Assembly: GCF_049354825.1 (NCBI RefSeq)
Contig: NZ_CP186480.1
Span: 1,054,001 to 1,118,000, forward strand
Source of the DNA: Novosphingobium sp049354825
Lineage (GTDB): Bacteria; Pseudomonadota; Alphaproteobacteria; Sphingomonadales; Sphingomonadaceae
Length of the DNA stretch: 64,000 bases
Direction: 5' to 3'
This document shows, piece after piece, positions 17,122 to 24,185 of the stretch. Each line of letters begins with the position of its first letter. Positions within the stretch are counted from its first letter, which is position 1. The translations under genes and the position numbers were made by a program. The notes under the pieces were generated by a model. It worked only from the letters and a program-made list of their open reading frames with translations. It was not told the origin of the DNA and did not search any database.

Positions 17122-18087
17122 TCAGACTCCCGGGACGGAGATGTACGTCCCGTTGCTGGTCTGTGAGCCGCCGCCCCACGAAGCGCTGTTGAAGTAGGTC
17201 GTGTTGCAGTCGCTCCCGGTGTAGCCGTTCTGCTGCGTCCAGATACCCGGCAGCTTCTTGGGCGAGATGCAGACGACGACCTTGGCGGCGAGCCAGCGAT
17301 CGTTCGGGCCGGCATGCTCGGTCCAGATGCCTCCGTTAAGCTCGTGCCCACCGTGATTGACGGTATCGGTCTGGTCGATCGTGTGGCTCGTCGCCAGGTC
17401 GGGGCGCGGCGTCAGCGTACCGTCGGTGGTCCAGGACTCCGGCGTCACCAGGACGGGCACGCCCGGGCCGGTATAGTGCCAGGTGCAGTTGCCAAGATCC
17501 TCGCCCCAGTGCGGGTTCGCCGGGGAGAGGCCCTGGCAGCTGCCCTGCCCGCCCGACGGATTGGTGCCGTTGTTGGTGTAGAAGCCTTGCACCGGCCCGT
17601 CCGTGTAGACGGCATCGTGATGCGTTTCGGTCGCCTGCGAGAAATTGCACGAATAGCCGAACGTCGTCACGGTCGAGAAATCGGCGGTGAAATCGTACGT
17701 GCTGTTGGAGAACGTGCGATCGGTGGCAACCTGGTCACCGAACATGTTGACGCTGCCGCCGTTGCGGAACGGGCGGCCCGCGATGCTCAGCCCCGAATAA
17801 GTCGGCGTGCCGACGCCGACGCGCGTGCCCGGCGTCTCCACGCGGGTACCGCCGACTTCGCTTTCAGCACCGACCGACTGGGTGGTCAGCGCACCGGCGA
17901 CGACGGAATACACCGGCGTGTTATCATGCAAGGTGCCACCACCCAGCGAGGCGAGGTCAGCCAGGCAGACGTTTTCGGCCGTGGTGGTCGTGTCACCGGT
18001 CGCATCGAACGCGAATGCGCTCGAAGCGGCGATCGGCGACAGCGCAGTGGCTGCGGCGGCAAGAATAGCGATATAAGACTTCATCAT
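17122..18087 (-). CDS. Secreted six-cysteine protein of unknown function
   Basis: 321 aa. An N-terminal signal peptide (MMKSYIAILAAAATALSPIA, then ASSAFA with probable cleavage before FDATGD) is followed by a Gly/Thr/Ser/Asn-rich mature protein with six cysteines (contexts NVCLAD, YSCNF, GSCQG, GNCTWH, VVCIS, SDCNTT), an even number that could form three disulfides. No membrane anchor after the signal. I do not recognise the family. AAGGG lies 5-8 nt before the tandem ATG codons. It is the first gene of a two-gene unit with the TonB-dependent receptor but separated from it by a terminator. It could be an extracellular ligand-binding or cell-surface protein; that is inference. Confidence 0.8.
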   Translation of the reverse strand: MMKSYIAILAAAATALSPIAASSAFAFDATGDTTTTAENVCLADLASLGGGTLHDNTPVYSVVAGALTTQSVGAESEVGGTRVETPGTRVGVGTPTYSGLSIAGRPFRNGGSVNMFGDQVATDRTFSNSTYDFTADFSTVTTFGYSCNFSQATETHHDAVYTDGPVQGFYTNNGTNPSGGQGSCQGLSPANPHWGEDLGNCTWHYTGPGVPVLVTPESWTTDGTLTPRPDLATSHTIDQTDTVNHGGHELNGGIWTEHAGPNDRWLAAKVVVCISPKKLPGIWTQQNGYTGSDCNTTYFNSASWGGGSQTSNGTYISVPGV

Positions 18088-18172
18088 CCAATCCCTTCAA
18101 GTACGCGAACGCCCTCGAGCCCGCTCTGTGAGACCACGAGCGGCGGGCAGTCCGAAATGTTAGAAGGCGGTC

Positions 18173-18200
18173 ACGCCCCCGGTTGCGACCTTGGGGGCGT
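18173..18200. other. GC-rich stem-loop next to the CtrA-like box
   Basis: ACGCCCCC (18173-18180) pairs perfectly with GGGGGCGT (18193-18200); the 12-nt loop can pair further as GGT/ACC. It abuts the CtrA-like box and has no U-rich tail in the minus direction, so it is not a standard terminator for the adjacent gene. It may be a promoter-proximal DNA site or a 5' mRNA structure. Confidence 0.4.
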
Positions 18201-18215
18201 TAATAATCCTTTAAC
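18200..18215. promoter_or_regulatory. CtrA-like binding site
   Basis: TTAATAATCCTTTAAC matches the full CtrA consensus TTAA-N7-TTAA(C) exactly, and because a G precedes the first half (GTTAA) the reverse strand also reads TTAA-N7-TTAAC. It lies 113-128 nt upstream of the secreted protein ATG, within promoter distance. CtrA is the cell-cycle and motility regulator of alphaproteobacteria. In DNA this GC-rich such a box is unlikely by chance, but no binding data exist. Confidence 0.5.
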
Positions 18216-18437
18216 CAACCGAAAACGAATCAATTATTGGCACTTGTGTCAATTACGGATGCGGCAAGCCACAACCGTTAACGGTCGCGGTTTTCTGCGG
18301 GTTTGGGGCAGTTATAAGAGCCGTGAGGCGCGCGTCGGGCATCGCGTCGGCCATCAGCCGAAAAAATGCGGGCTCAGACTTGTCGCGTTCCTACAAGTTC
18401 GCCGCGGCGAATCGAACCCGCAGCGCGGCGAGTCGAA

Positions 18438-19643
18438 TCAGCGCAGCGAGACGACGTTGTCGCTGCGGCGCGGATCGACGCGGTCGCCCCGGTACAGGCT
18501 GGCCATCGGCTCGTCGCTCGCTTCGACGACTTCGCCCTGACCGAACCCGTTGAAAGCGGTGCGCATCGCGGCGCCATAGGCACCCAGCATGCCGATCTCG
18601 ATGAAGTCCCCGGCGCCGATGTCGGCGGGCAGCATGAAGGGTCCCTTCATGAAGTCCGCATCGTCGCAGGTAGGACCGTAGAACGCGAACTCTTCCAGCC
18701 CGCCCGCGCGGCCCTCGTTCAGGCAGCGCACCGGGAACCGCCAGCCGACGTGCGCGGCATCGAACAGCGCGCCATAGGCGCCGTCGTTTATGTAAAGCTC
18801 GTCCCCGCGGCGCTTCTCGACCTTGACGATCAGCGAGTTGTATTCGGCGCACAGCGCGCGGCCCGGTTCGCACCACAGCTCGGACGAATAGGACACCGGC
18901 AGCGCTTCGTACGCGCGGTGGATGACCGCGAAGTAGTCCTCGAGCGGCGGCGGCTCCATGCCCGGATAAACCGACGGAAAGCCGCCGCCGACGTCGACGA
19001 TGTCGACCGTGACCGAAGCGTCGACGATCGCGGCGCGCACGCGCTCGAGCGCCTGGACATAGGCGAACGGCGTCATCGCCTGGCTGCCCACGTGGAAACA
19101 TACGCCCAGCCAGTCGGCAACCTGGCGGGTTGCCTGCAGCAGCGGCGCGGCATCGGCCAGGTCGACGCCGAATTTGGATGCCAGTGACAACTCCGAATAC
19201 TCTGACGAGACGCGCAGCCGCACGCACAGGCGCAGGTCCGCGGCCGGCGAATCGTCCTCGGTCAGCGTCGCAGCGATGATCTTGTCGAGCTCTTCATGGC
19301 TGTCGAGGCTGAAGGTGCGGACACCGTGGACCTTGTAGGCTTCGGCAATGGCGCTGGCGGTCTTGACCGGGTGCATGAAGCACAGCGTCGCTTCGGGCAG
19401 CGCGGCGCGCACCAGGCGGACCTCGGCGATCGAGGCGACGTCGAAATGCGTCACGCCCGAATCCCACAGCACCTTGAGCAGGTCGGGCGACGGGTTCGCC
19501 TTGACCGCGTAAAGCGACTTGCCCGGGAACGTCTCGGCAAAGAAACGCGCCGCGCGCGCCGCGGCGTGCGGGCGGTTGAGGATTACGGGTTCGTCCGGCG
19601 CAAGCGCGCGAACTACTGACGAAGCGTCGGGAAAATGGTGCAA
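18438..19643 (-). CDS. Ornithine/arginine-type decarboxylase, fold III PLP enzyme
   Basis: Makes putrescine from ornithine; it may also accept lysine, as some relatives do. 401 aa from the TTG at 19643, an alanine-racemase-fold (eukaryotic-like) decarboxylase. PLP lysine is in LYAVKANPSPDLL, the phosphate loop in DVGGGFPSVYPG, the CEPGRALC segment, and the catalytic cysteine in YGPTCDDADF. The frame is open to an ATG at 19715 and a TTG at 19760, but TTG 19643 gives MHHFPDASSVVRALAPDEP, which I believe is the usual N-terminus of close homologues, with GGGGG 9 nt upstream. The codons before it coincide with a structured leader. It lies downstream of the carboxyspermidine genes and supplies their putrescine. 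Confidence 0.88.
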   Translation of the reverse strand: MHHFPDASSVVRALAPDEPVILNRPHAAARAARFFAETFPGKSLYAVKANPSPDLLKVLWDSGVTHFDVASIAEVRLVRAALPEATLCFMHPVKTASAIAEAYKVHGVRTFSLDSHEELDKIIAATLTEDDSPAADLRLCVRLRVSSEYSELSLASKFGVDLADAAPLLQATRQVADWLGVCFHVGSQAMTPFAYVQALERVRAAIVDASVTVDIVDVGGGFPSVYPGMEPPPLEDYFAVIHRAYEALPVSYSSELWCEPGRALCAEYNSLIVKVEKRRGDELYINDGAYGALFDAAHVGWRFPVRCLNEGRAGGLEEFAFYGPTCDDADFMKGPFMLPADIGAGDFIEIGMLGAYGAAMRTAFNGFGQGEVVEASDEPMASLYRGDRVDPRRSDNVVSLR

Positions 19644-19730
19644 CGCAAGGGACCCCCAATAGGCCTTTCGGCCAAGTTTCAGAACAAGGCTGCCTTGCGG
19701 TTTGGAAGTCCCCATGGGGCAGCGGAGGCG
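19644..19730 (-). ncRNA. Probable structured 5' leader of the ornithine decarboxylase gene
   Basis: Read on the minus strand, the 80-90 nt before the TTG start can form GGGAC (19712-19708) with GTCCC (19653-19649) enclosing two short hairpins: AAGG-CAG-CCTT and GGCC-GAAA-GGCC (19673-19662, a GNRA tetraloop). The upstream CCCC (19719-19716) could instead pair with GGGG of the first arm, giving two exclusive folds. The closing arm covers the G-rich ribosome site. Position agrees with leader RNAs known upstream of alphaproteobacterial speF-type genes (speF motif), but I could not align it, so identity is inference. Confidence 0.45.
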
Positions 19731-19732
19731 TG

Positions 19733-19760
19733 CTAATACCCCCCCGTTTGTGAACTGCAA
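19733..19760 (-). promoter_or_regulatory. Candidate promoter for the ornithine decarboxylase leader
   Basis: TTGCAG (19760-19755) and TATTAG (19738-19733) are separated by 16 nt on the minus strand, giving a transcription start near 19726 just before the folded leader. Both hexamers match the sigma-70 consensus only partly. Confidence 0.35.
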
Positions 19761-19907
19761 GTGAAATTGGAAATCGCCCGTCGGCTTGCCGCAAGACAGC
19801 CTCTAAATAGCTGCGACTGCACGCATTTATGCGCCAGGCTGTGGCGGGGGATGGGCGCGGCGGTCGCTACCAGCCACGCCGGGCCGCGAATCGACGCGCG
19901 TCTAACC

Positions 19908-21095
19908 TCAGCTAAGGCGGTCGCGGAAATCGGCGTATCCGAACTTGCGCACCTGCTCGAGCATGTCGGTTTCGCTATCCCACAGCCAGATCGATGGCAG
20001 CGGCACGCCGTTGAAGGTGGTGGTCTTGACCATCGAATAGTGCGCCTGGTCCAGGAAGGCGAACCGCTGACCCGGTGCCGGCGCGTCAGGCATCACGTAG
20101 TCGCCGATCACATCGCCCGCCAGGCACGACGGGCCGCCGAGGCGAACCGCCTCGCCGTCCTCGCGCTCGCCCAGCATGGCCGGGCGGTAAGGAGCCTCGA
20201 TCACGTCGGGCATGTGGCACGTCGCCGAGATATCGGTGATGGCCAGCGGCATCCCGTTCCAGTGCGTGTCGAGCACGGTGCCGACCAGGATCCCGGCATC
20301 GAGCGCGACCGCTTCGCCAGGTTCGAGGTAGATTTCGCACCCGGTCCGCGCCTTCACGTCGCGCAGGAATGCGACCAGCGCATCACGCTGGTAGTCGGCG
20401 CGGGTAATGTGGTGCCCGCCGCCGAAATTGAGCCACTTGAGGCGCGGCAGGAAGCGCTCGATGCGCGGCAGCAGCGCCTCCCAGGTGCGATAGAGCGGCG
20501 CGAAGTCCTGCTCGCACAGGCTATGGAAATGGAGCCCGGTCACCCCGTCGAGATGCGCATCCTCAAGCTGGTCGACCGGGAAACCCAGGCGGCTGTGCGG
20601 CGCGCAGGGATCGTAGCGCGGCACCTCGCCCTCGGCGTGGAGCGGGTTGATGCGAAGGCCGATGTCGAAGACGCTGTATGCGTGGCCGGCGGCCTGGTCG
20701 AGGACGCCGCGAAACCGCTCGATCTGGCCGGGCGAGTTGAAGATCACGTGGTCCGACAGGCGGCAGATCTCCGGCAGGTCCTCGCCCTTGTAGGCCGCGC
20801 AGTATGTGGCGATCTCCTTGCCTGTGCCGCCGGCATAATGCTCAGCGGCCAGCAACGCTTCCCACAGGCCGGAGGTACAGACCCCGTCGAGGTACTCGCC
20901 CACCGTGTCGGCCACCCGCCACATTGAAAACGCCTTGAGCGCGGCCAGGACCTTGATCCCGGCGCGATCGCGTACGTCGGCCAGGACCGCCAGGTTGGCG
21001 CGCAGTCTTGCCAGGTCGACAACGAACGAAGGGCTGTCGACGCGCGACAGGTCGAAGCGGGCAAAGGCCCCGGGATCGCCGGCTCTGGTTTCCAT
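19908..21095 (-). CDS. nspC: Carboxynorspermidine/carboxyspermidine decarboxylase
   Basis: PLP enzyme that decarboxylates carboxyspermidine to spermidine (or the nor-form). 395 aa, alanine-racemase fold. PLP lysine in VLAALKAFSMW, the LHFHSLCEQ segment, the glycine loop NFGGGHHITR, the EPGEAV loop, and the C-terminal DISATCHMPDV region with the catalytic cysteine all match NspC. Length is normal. ATG 21095 has AGAGAG upstream. It works together with the dehydrogenase at 21870-23093 and the ornithine decarboxylase downstream; all are on the same strand, with two small membrane/lipoprotein genes between. Confidence 0.92.
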   Translation of the reverse strand: METRAGDPGAFARFDLSRVDSPSFVVDLARLRANLAVLADVRDRAGIKVLAALKAFSMWRVADTVGEYLDGVCTSGLWEALLAAEHYAGGTGKEIATYCAAYKGEDLPEICRLSDHVIFNSPGQIERFRGVLDQAAGHAYSVFDIGLRINPLHAEGEVPRYDPCAPHSRLGFPVDQLEDAHLDGVTGLHFHSLCEQDFAPLYRTWEALLPRIERFLPRLKWLNFGGGHHITRADYQRDALVAFLRDVKARTGCEIYLEPGEAVALDAGILVGTVLDTHWNGMPLAITDISATCHMPDVIEAPYRPAMLGEREDGEAVRLGGPSCLAGDVIGDYVMPDAPAPGQRFAFLDQAHYSMVKTTTFNGVPLPSIWLWDSETDMLEQVRKFGYADFRDRLS

Positions 21096-21104
21096 GATAC
21101 TCTC

Positions 21105-21455
21105 TTACCCGAACGGGGACTTGAACACGAACCACGCGCCGGCGGCGATCAGGGCAAAGCCGGCCGCCTGCGACATCGTCGGCCTGGCGCCGAAAAGCGC
21201 CCAGGCGATGACGACGAAGGCCAGCAACGAGCAGACTTCCTGGATCGTCTTGAGCTGCGCCAGCGAATAGGTGCTGCTGCCGATGCGGTTGGCCGGCACG
21301 GCCAGGCAGTATTCGAAGAACGCCAGCCCCCAGCTGAGCAGGATTGCCAGCCACAGGGCCCGGTGGGGCGCCTTGAGGTGGCCGTACCAGGCCAGGTTCA
21401 TCACCAGGTTGGAGCCGGCCAGAAGGCCCACCGGTGCCAGCGCGCCCCAGTTCAA
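21105..21455 (-). CDS. DUF486 (DMT family) small membrane protein
   Basis: 116 aa with four hydrophobic segments (about residues 5-24, 34-54, 72-88 and 95-112), the size and layout of DUF486/DMT-family small transporters. The motif NLAWYGHLK after helix 1 and the FFEYCLAVPANRIG stretch are typical of DUF486. The start is TTG at 21455, 13 nt after the lipoprotein stop, with GGGGG and GGAC upstream. Its stop is 9 nt before the nspC start, so it is part of the polyamine operon. A role in polyamine or precursor export is possible but unproven. Confidence 0.8.
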   Translation of the reverse strand: MNWGALAPVGLLAGSNLVMNLAWYGHLKAPHRALWLAILLSWGLAFFEYCLAVPANRIGSSTYSLAQLKTIQEVCSLLAFVVIAWALFGARPTMSQAAGFALIAAGAWFVFKSPFG

Positions 21456-21468
21456 TGTCCAGCCCCCA

Positions 21469-21870
21469 TCAATCGACGCAGATACCGGCGGCGGCCTTGC
21501 CGTCCACGACCGCCGAGTAGCACCCGAACAGGGGTCCGTTGTCCGGCTGGCACGTGCCGGTCGCCGGGGTCCCCGCCGGGATCGAGGCGTCTGGCGCGAT
21601 GCACTTGCCGGTGCAGTCGGCCTTGTCCGAGCAGACCTTGCCGGCGTCGGCGAGCGCGGTCACGCAATAGTCGGTGCCAAGCCGGCCGCGCCTGTCGACC
21701 CGGCCGCCGCGCGCCGTGCAGGCCGCCGCTTCTGCCGCGGTGAAGGTCTTGCCATAGGCGGCATGGGTGGCTGGCCCGTAAGTCGCCCCGGGCACCGGCG
21801 CGTCGGCAGCGGGCGCCACCGAGCACCCCCCCAGGGCGGCCGCCAGCGCGGCGCTGGCAAAAACGCGCAT
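21469..21870 (-). CDS. Cysteine-rich lipoprotein in the polyamine operon
   Basis: 133 aa, not a family I recognise. The N-terminus MRVFASAALAAALGGCSVAP has a lipobox (LGGC, lipidated C16), so the protein should be anchored to a membrane facing the periplasm. The mature part has eight further cysteines, several in a tight group (VCSDKADCTGKC), which suggests four disulfide bonds and a small extracytoplasmic fold. The ATG shares one base with the stop of the carboxyspermidine dehydrogenase gene (TGATG), so it is translationally coupled to it. Its role with polyamine synthesis is unknown; binding of a ligand at the envelope is one guess. Confidence 0.8.
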   Translation of the reverse strand: MRVFASAALAAALGGCSVAPAADAPVPGATYGPATHAAYGKTFTAAEAAACTARGGRVDRRGRLGTDYCVTALADAGKVCSDKADCTGKCIAPDASIPAGTPATGTCQPDNGPLFGCYSAVVDGKAAAGICVD

Positions 21871-23093
21871 CAGAACGCCACCGGCGCGTCCAGTTCCTTG
21901 ACCTGCCACGGCAAGCCCTGGGTGTTGAGCATGTCCATGAACGGATCGGGATCGAACTGTTCGATATTGAAGACGCCGCCTTCGCCGCCCGGGCCTTTCC
22001 ATGCGCCCGTCAGCAGCATGGCGGCGCCGATCATCGCCGGCACGCCGGTGGTGTAACTGATCGCCTGGTTGCCGGTTTCGGCAAACGCGTCCTCGTGATC
22101 GCAGACGTTGTAGAGGTAGAACGTCTTTTCGCCCGAACCGTCCAGGGCCTCGCCGGTCGCGATGTCGCCGATATTGGTCTTGCCCTTGGTGGTCGAGCCA
22201 AGGGTTTCCGGCTTCGGCAGGACCGAGGCGAGGAACTGCAACGGCACGATCTCGCGCCCCTGGTACATCACCGGGTCGATGCGGGTCATGCCCACGTTCT
22301 GCAGCACCGTCAGGTGGGTGATATAGGCATCGCCGAAGGTCATCCAGAACCGCGCCCGCTCAAGCTCGGGAATGAACCTGGCCAGGCTTTCCAGCTCCTC
22401 GTGGTACATCATGTACATATTCTTGGGGCCGACCTGATCGAAGTCGAACGAGGCCTTGTTTGACAGCGCGGGGGTTTCCACGAACTGCCCGTTTTCCCAG
22501 TGGCGCGCCGGCGCGGTCACTTCGCGGATGTTGATTTCCGGGTTGAAGTTGGTGGCGAAGGCCTGGCCGTGATCGCCGCCGTTGCAGTCGAGGATGTCGA
22601 GCTGGCGGATGGTCTTGAGCTTGTGCTTCCTGAGCCACATCGCGAACACGCTGGTGACGCCCGGATCGAAGCCCGAGCCCAGCAGCGCCGTGATCCCGCG
22701 CGCCTTGAAGCGGTCATGGTAATCCCACTGCCAGGAGTATTCGAACTTGGCCTGGTCCTTGGGCTCGTAATTCGCCGTGTCGAGGTAATCGACCCCTGCG
22801 GCCAGGCAGGCATCCATGATCGGCAGGTCCTGGTAAGGCAGCGCCAGGTTGACGACGAGGCGGGGCTGAAGCCGCTCGATAAGGCGGGTCAGCGCGGGCA
22901 CTTCCTCAGCGTCGATCTCGTAAGTCGAGACGGTCTGCCCGGTGCGCTGCTGCACCGATTCGGCGATCGCGTCGCACTTTGCCTTGGTACGGCTGGCGAG
23001 GTGAATCTCCGAGAAGATGTCCGGATTCATCGCCATCTTGTGCACGCAGACGGAGCTGACACCGCCCGCCCCGATAACCAGAACCTTGCTCAA
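21870..23093 (-). CDS. Carboxynorspermidine/carboxyspermidine dehydrogenase (synthase)
   Basis: NADPH-dependent condensation of putrescine (or diaminopropane) with aspartate semialdehyde to make carboxyspermidine. 407 aa, saccharopine-dehydrogenase family: Rossmann loop VLVIGAGGVSSVCVHK at the N-terminus, LVVNLALPYQDL, the Gly-rich ALLGSGFDPGVTSVFA, and a C-terminal domain with GNQAISYTTGVPAMIGAA. Close lysine-pathway saccharopine dehydrogenases are an alternative, but the operon with nspC and ornithine decarboxylase settles the role. The start is TTG at 23093 with AAAGGAG 7 nt upstream. It is the first gene of the polyamine operon. Confidence 0.92.
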   Translation of the reverse strand: MSKVLVIGAGGVSSVCVHKMAMNPDIFSEIHLASRTKAKCDAIAESVQQRTGQTVSTYEIDAEEVPALTRLIERLQPRLVVNLALPYQDLPIMDACLAAGVDYLDTANYEPKDQAKFEYSWQWDYHDRFKARGITALLGSGFDPGVTSVFAMWLRKHKLKTIRQLDILDCNGGDHGQAFATNFNPEINIREVTAPARHWENGQFVETPALSNKASFDFDQVGPKNMYMMYHEELESLARFIPELERARFWMTFGDAYITHLTVLQNVGMTRIDPVMYQGREIVPLQFLASVLPKPETLGSTTKGKTNIGDIATGEALDGSGEKTFYLYNVCDHEDAFAETGNQAISYTTGVPAMIGAAMLLTGAWKGPGGEGGVFNIEQFDPDPFMDMLNTQGLPWQVKELDAPVAF

Positions 23094-23126
23094 CCGTCTT
23101 CTCCTTTGCGCACTTGGCCTTGCGCA

Positions 23127-23132
23127 TATAAT
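23127..23132 (+). promoter_or_regulatory. TATAAT -10 box directly before a start codon
   Basis: A perfect TATAAT lies only 8 nt before the ATG at 23141, so transcription would begin at or next to the start codon. Between them there is no Shine-Dalgarno sequence. The matching -35 region (CTTTGC at 17-nt spacing) is poor. This suggests a leaderless mRNA for the dehydratase gene. Confidence 0.5.
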
Positions 23133-23140
23133 CTTGCGTC

Positions 23141-24127
23141 ATGGCGACACAACCGATGACCACCCAGCGCACCCCCACCGCCGCAGGCGTTGCCCGCGCC
23201 GATGCGAAACTGCGCGCCATCCTGCCGCCGACGCCGCTGCTGCCTGCAACGATCCGCGGGACCGAGGTGTTCCTCAAGGCCGAGAGCCTGCAACCGATCG
23301 GCGCGTTCAAGATCCGCGGCGCCTGGCACCGCCTGAGCGACCTCAACGCCGAAGAGGCCGCGCGCGGCGTCGTCGGCGTGTCGAGCGGCAACCACGCGCA
23401 GGGCGTCGCCTGGGCGGCGGCGCGCCTCGGCATCGCGGCTGCGATCGTCATGCCGGTGGACGCTCCGCGGGTGAAGCTGGAGCGCACCCGCTCGCTCGGC
23501 GCCGAAGTGGTGCTTTATGACCGCCCGGCCGGCGAGGACCGCGACGCCGTCGCGGCGCGGCTGGTGGCGGAGCGCGGTGCAACGCTGGTCCACGCCTATG
23601 CCGACCCGTGGGTGATCGAGGGCCAGGGCAGCGCTGCACTCGAAGCCGCGCGCCAGCTGGCGGGGCGCGGCCTCCCCGCGCCGACCCGGTTCGTGACCTG
23701 CTGCGGGGGCGGCGGGCTGACCGCCGGGATCGCGCTCGCCTGCCCGGATGCCGATGTCGTCCCGGTCGAGCCCGAAGGCTGGGACGACGTCGCCCGCAGC
23801 CTGGCGGCCGGCGCGATCGTGCCGGTTGCCGACTTGTCCTATCCCACCGCCTGCGACGCGCTGCAGACCCCGGCGACCCGGCCGATCAACTTTGCCGTGC
23901 TGCAGACGCGCTGCCCGTTCGGGCTGATGGTGACCCCGGCGGAAGTGCGGGCGGCCCAGCGCTATGCGTTTGCCGAGCACCGCCTGGTGCTCGAGCCCGG
24001 CGGCGCCGCGGCGCTGGCGGCTGCGCTGGCGGGCAAGGCGGCGCTGGACGGCACGACGGTGATCACGCTGTCGGGCGGCAACACCGATGCGGCCGCCTTC
24101 GCACAGGTGCTTGCCTCAGCCGACTGA
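23141..24127 (+). CDS. Threonine/serine dehydratase-like PLP enzyme
   Basis: 328 aa, fold-type II PLP enzyme of the threonine/serine dehydratase (serine racemase) group that deaminates hydroxy amino acids. PLP lysine in GAFKIRGAWHRL, substrate loop VSSGNHAQGVA, phosphate-binding glycine loop TCCGGGGLTAG and C-terminal TLSGGNTD. It lacks the C-terminal ACT-like regulatory domain of biosynthetic IlvA, so a catabolic or racemase role fits better. Divergent from the polyamine operon across 47 nt. A TATAAT sits 8 nt before the ATG, indicating leaderless translation. Confidence 0.88.
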   Translation: MATQPMTTQRTPTAAGVARADAKLRAILPPTPLLPATIRGTEVFLKAESLQPIGAFKIRGAWHRLSDLNAEEAARGVVGVSSGNHAQGVAWAAARLGIAAAIVMPVDAPRVKLERTRSLGAEVVLYDRPAGEDRDAVAARLVAERGATLVHAYADPWVIEGQGSAALEAARQLAGRGLPAPTRFVTCCGGGGLTAGIALACPDADVVPVEPEGWDDVARSLAAGAIVPVADLSYPTACDALQTPATRPINFAVLQTRCPFGLMVTPAEVRAAQRYAFAEHRLVLEPGGAAALAAALAGKAALDGTTVITLSGGNTDAAAFAQVLASAD

Positions 24128-24185
24128 TTGCCAAGCGGGCGCCGCTGCGGCACTCTGCGCGCGGATACTTGGGGGGAGATCGAGG

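Larger units (their letters stand above)
18088..18437. other. 350-nt intergenic region upstream of the secreted protein gene
   Basis: No gene is visible here. It holds, from left to right: the leader of the secreted protein gene; a G/C hairpin at 18173-18200; a CtrA-like box at 18200-18215; a 12-bp palindrome ACCGTTAACGGT at 18274-18285; a run of six A at 18361-18366; an inverted repeat ACTTGT/ACAAGT at 18378-18383 and 18393-18398; and a 14-bp palindrome TTCGCCGCGGCGAA at 18398-18411. The last two probably form the 3' end of the ornithine decarboxylase transcript. Local AT content is clearly higher at 18200-18300. Confidence 0.6.

Noticed and set aside
18398..18425. tRNA-like GGTTCGATTC patch (minus strand)
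   Set aside because: The T-loop-like string is present but no matching acceptor, D or anticodon stems can be paired; more likely part of the palindrome downstream of the ornithine decarboxylase gene.
18402..18445. Imperfect direct repeat GCGGCGAATCGAA / GCGGCGAGTCGAA
   Set aside because: Two copies only, overlapping the ornithine decarboxylase coding end; probably chance in GC-rich DNA.
19716..19760. Extension of ornithine decarboxylase to TTG 19760
   Set aside because: The TTG coincides with a candidate -35 box and the added residues do not match the family N-terminus.
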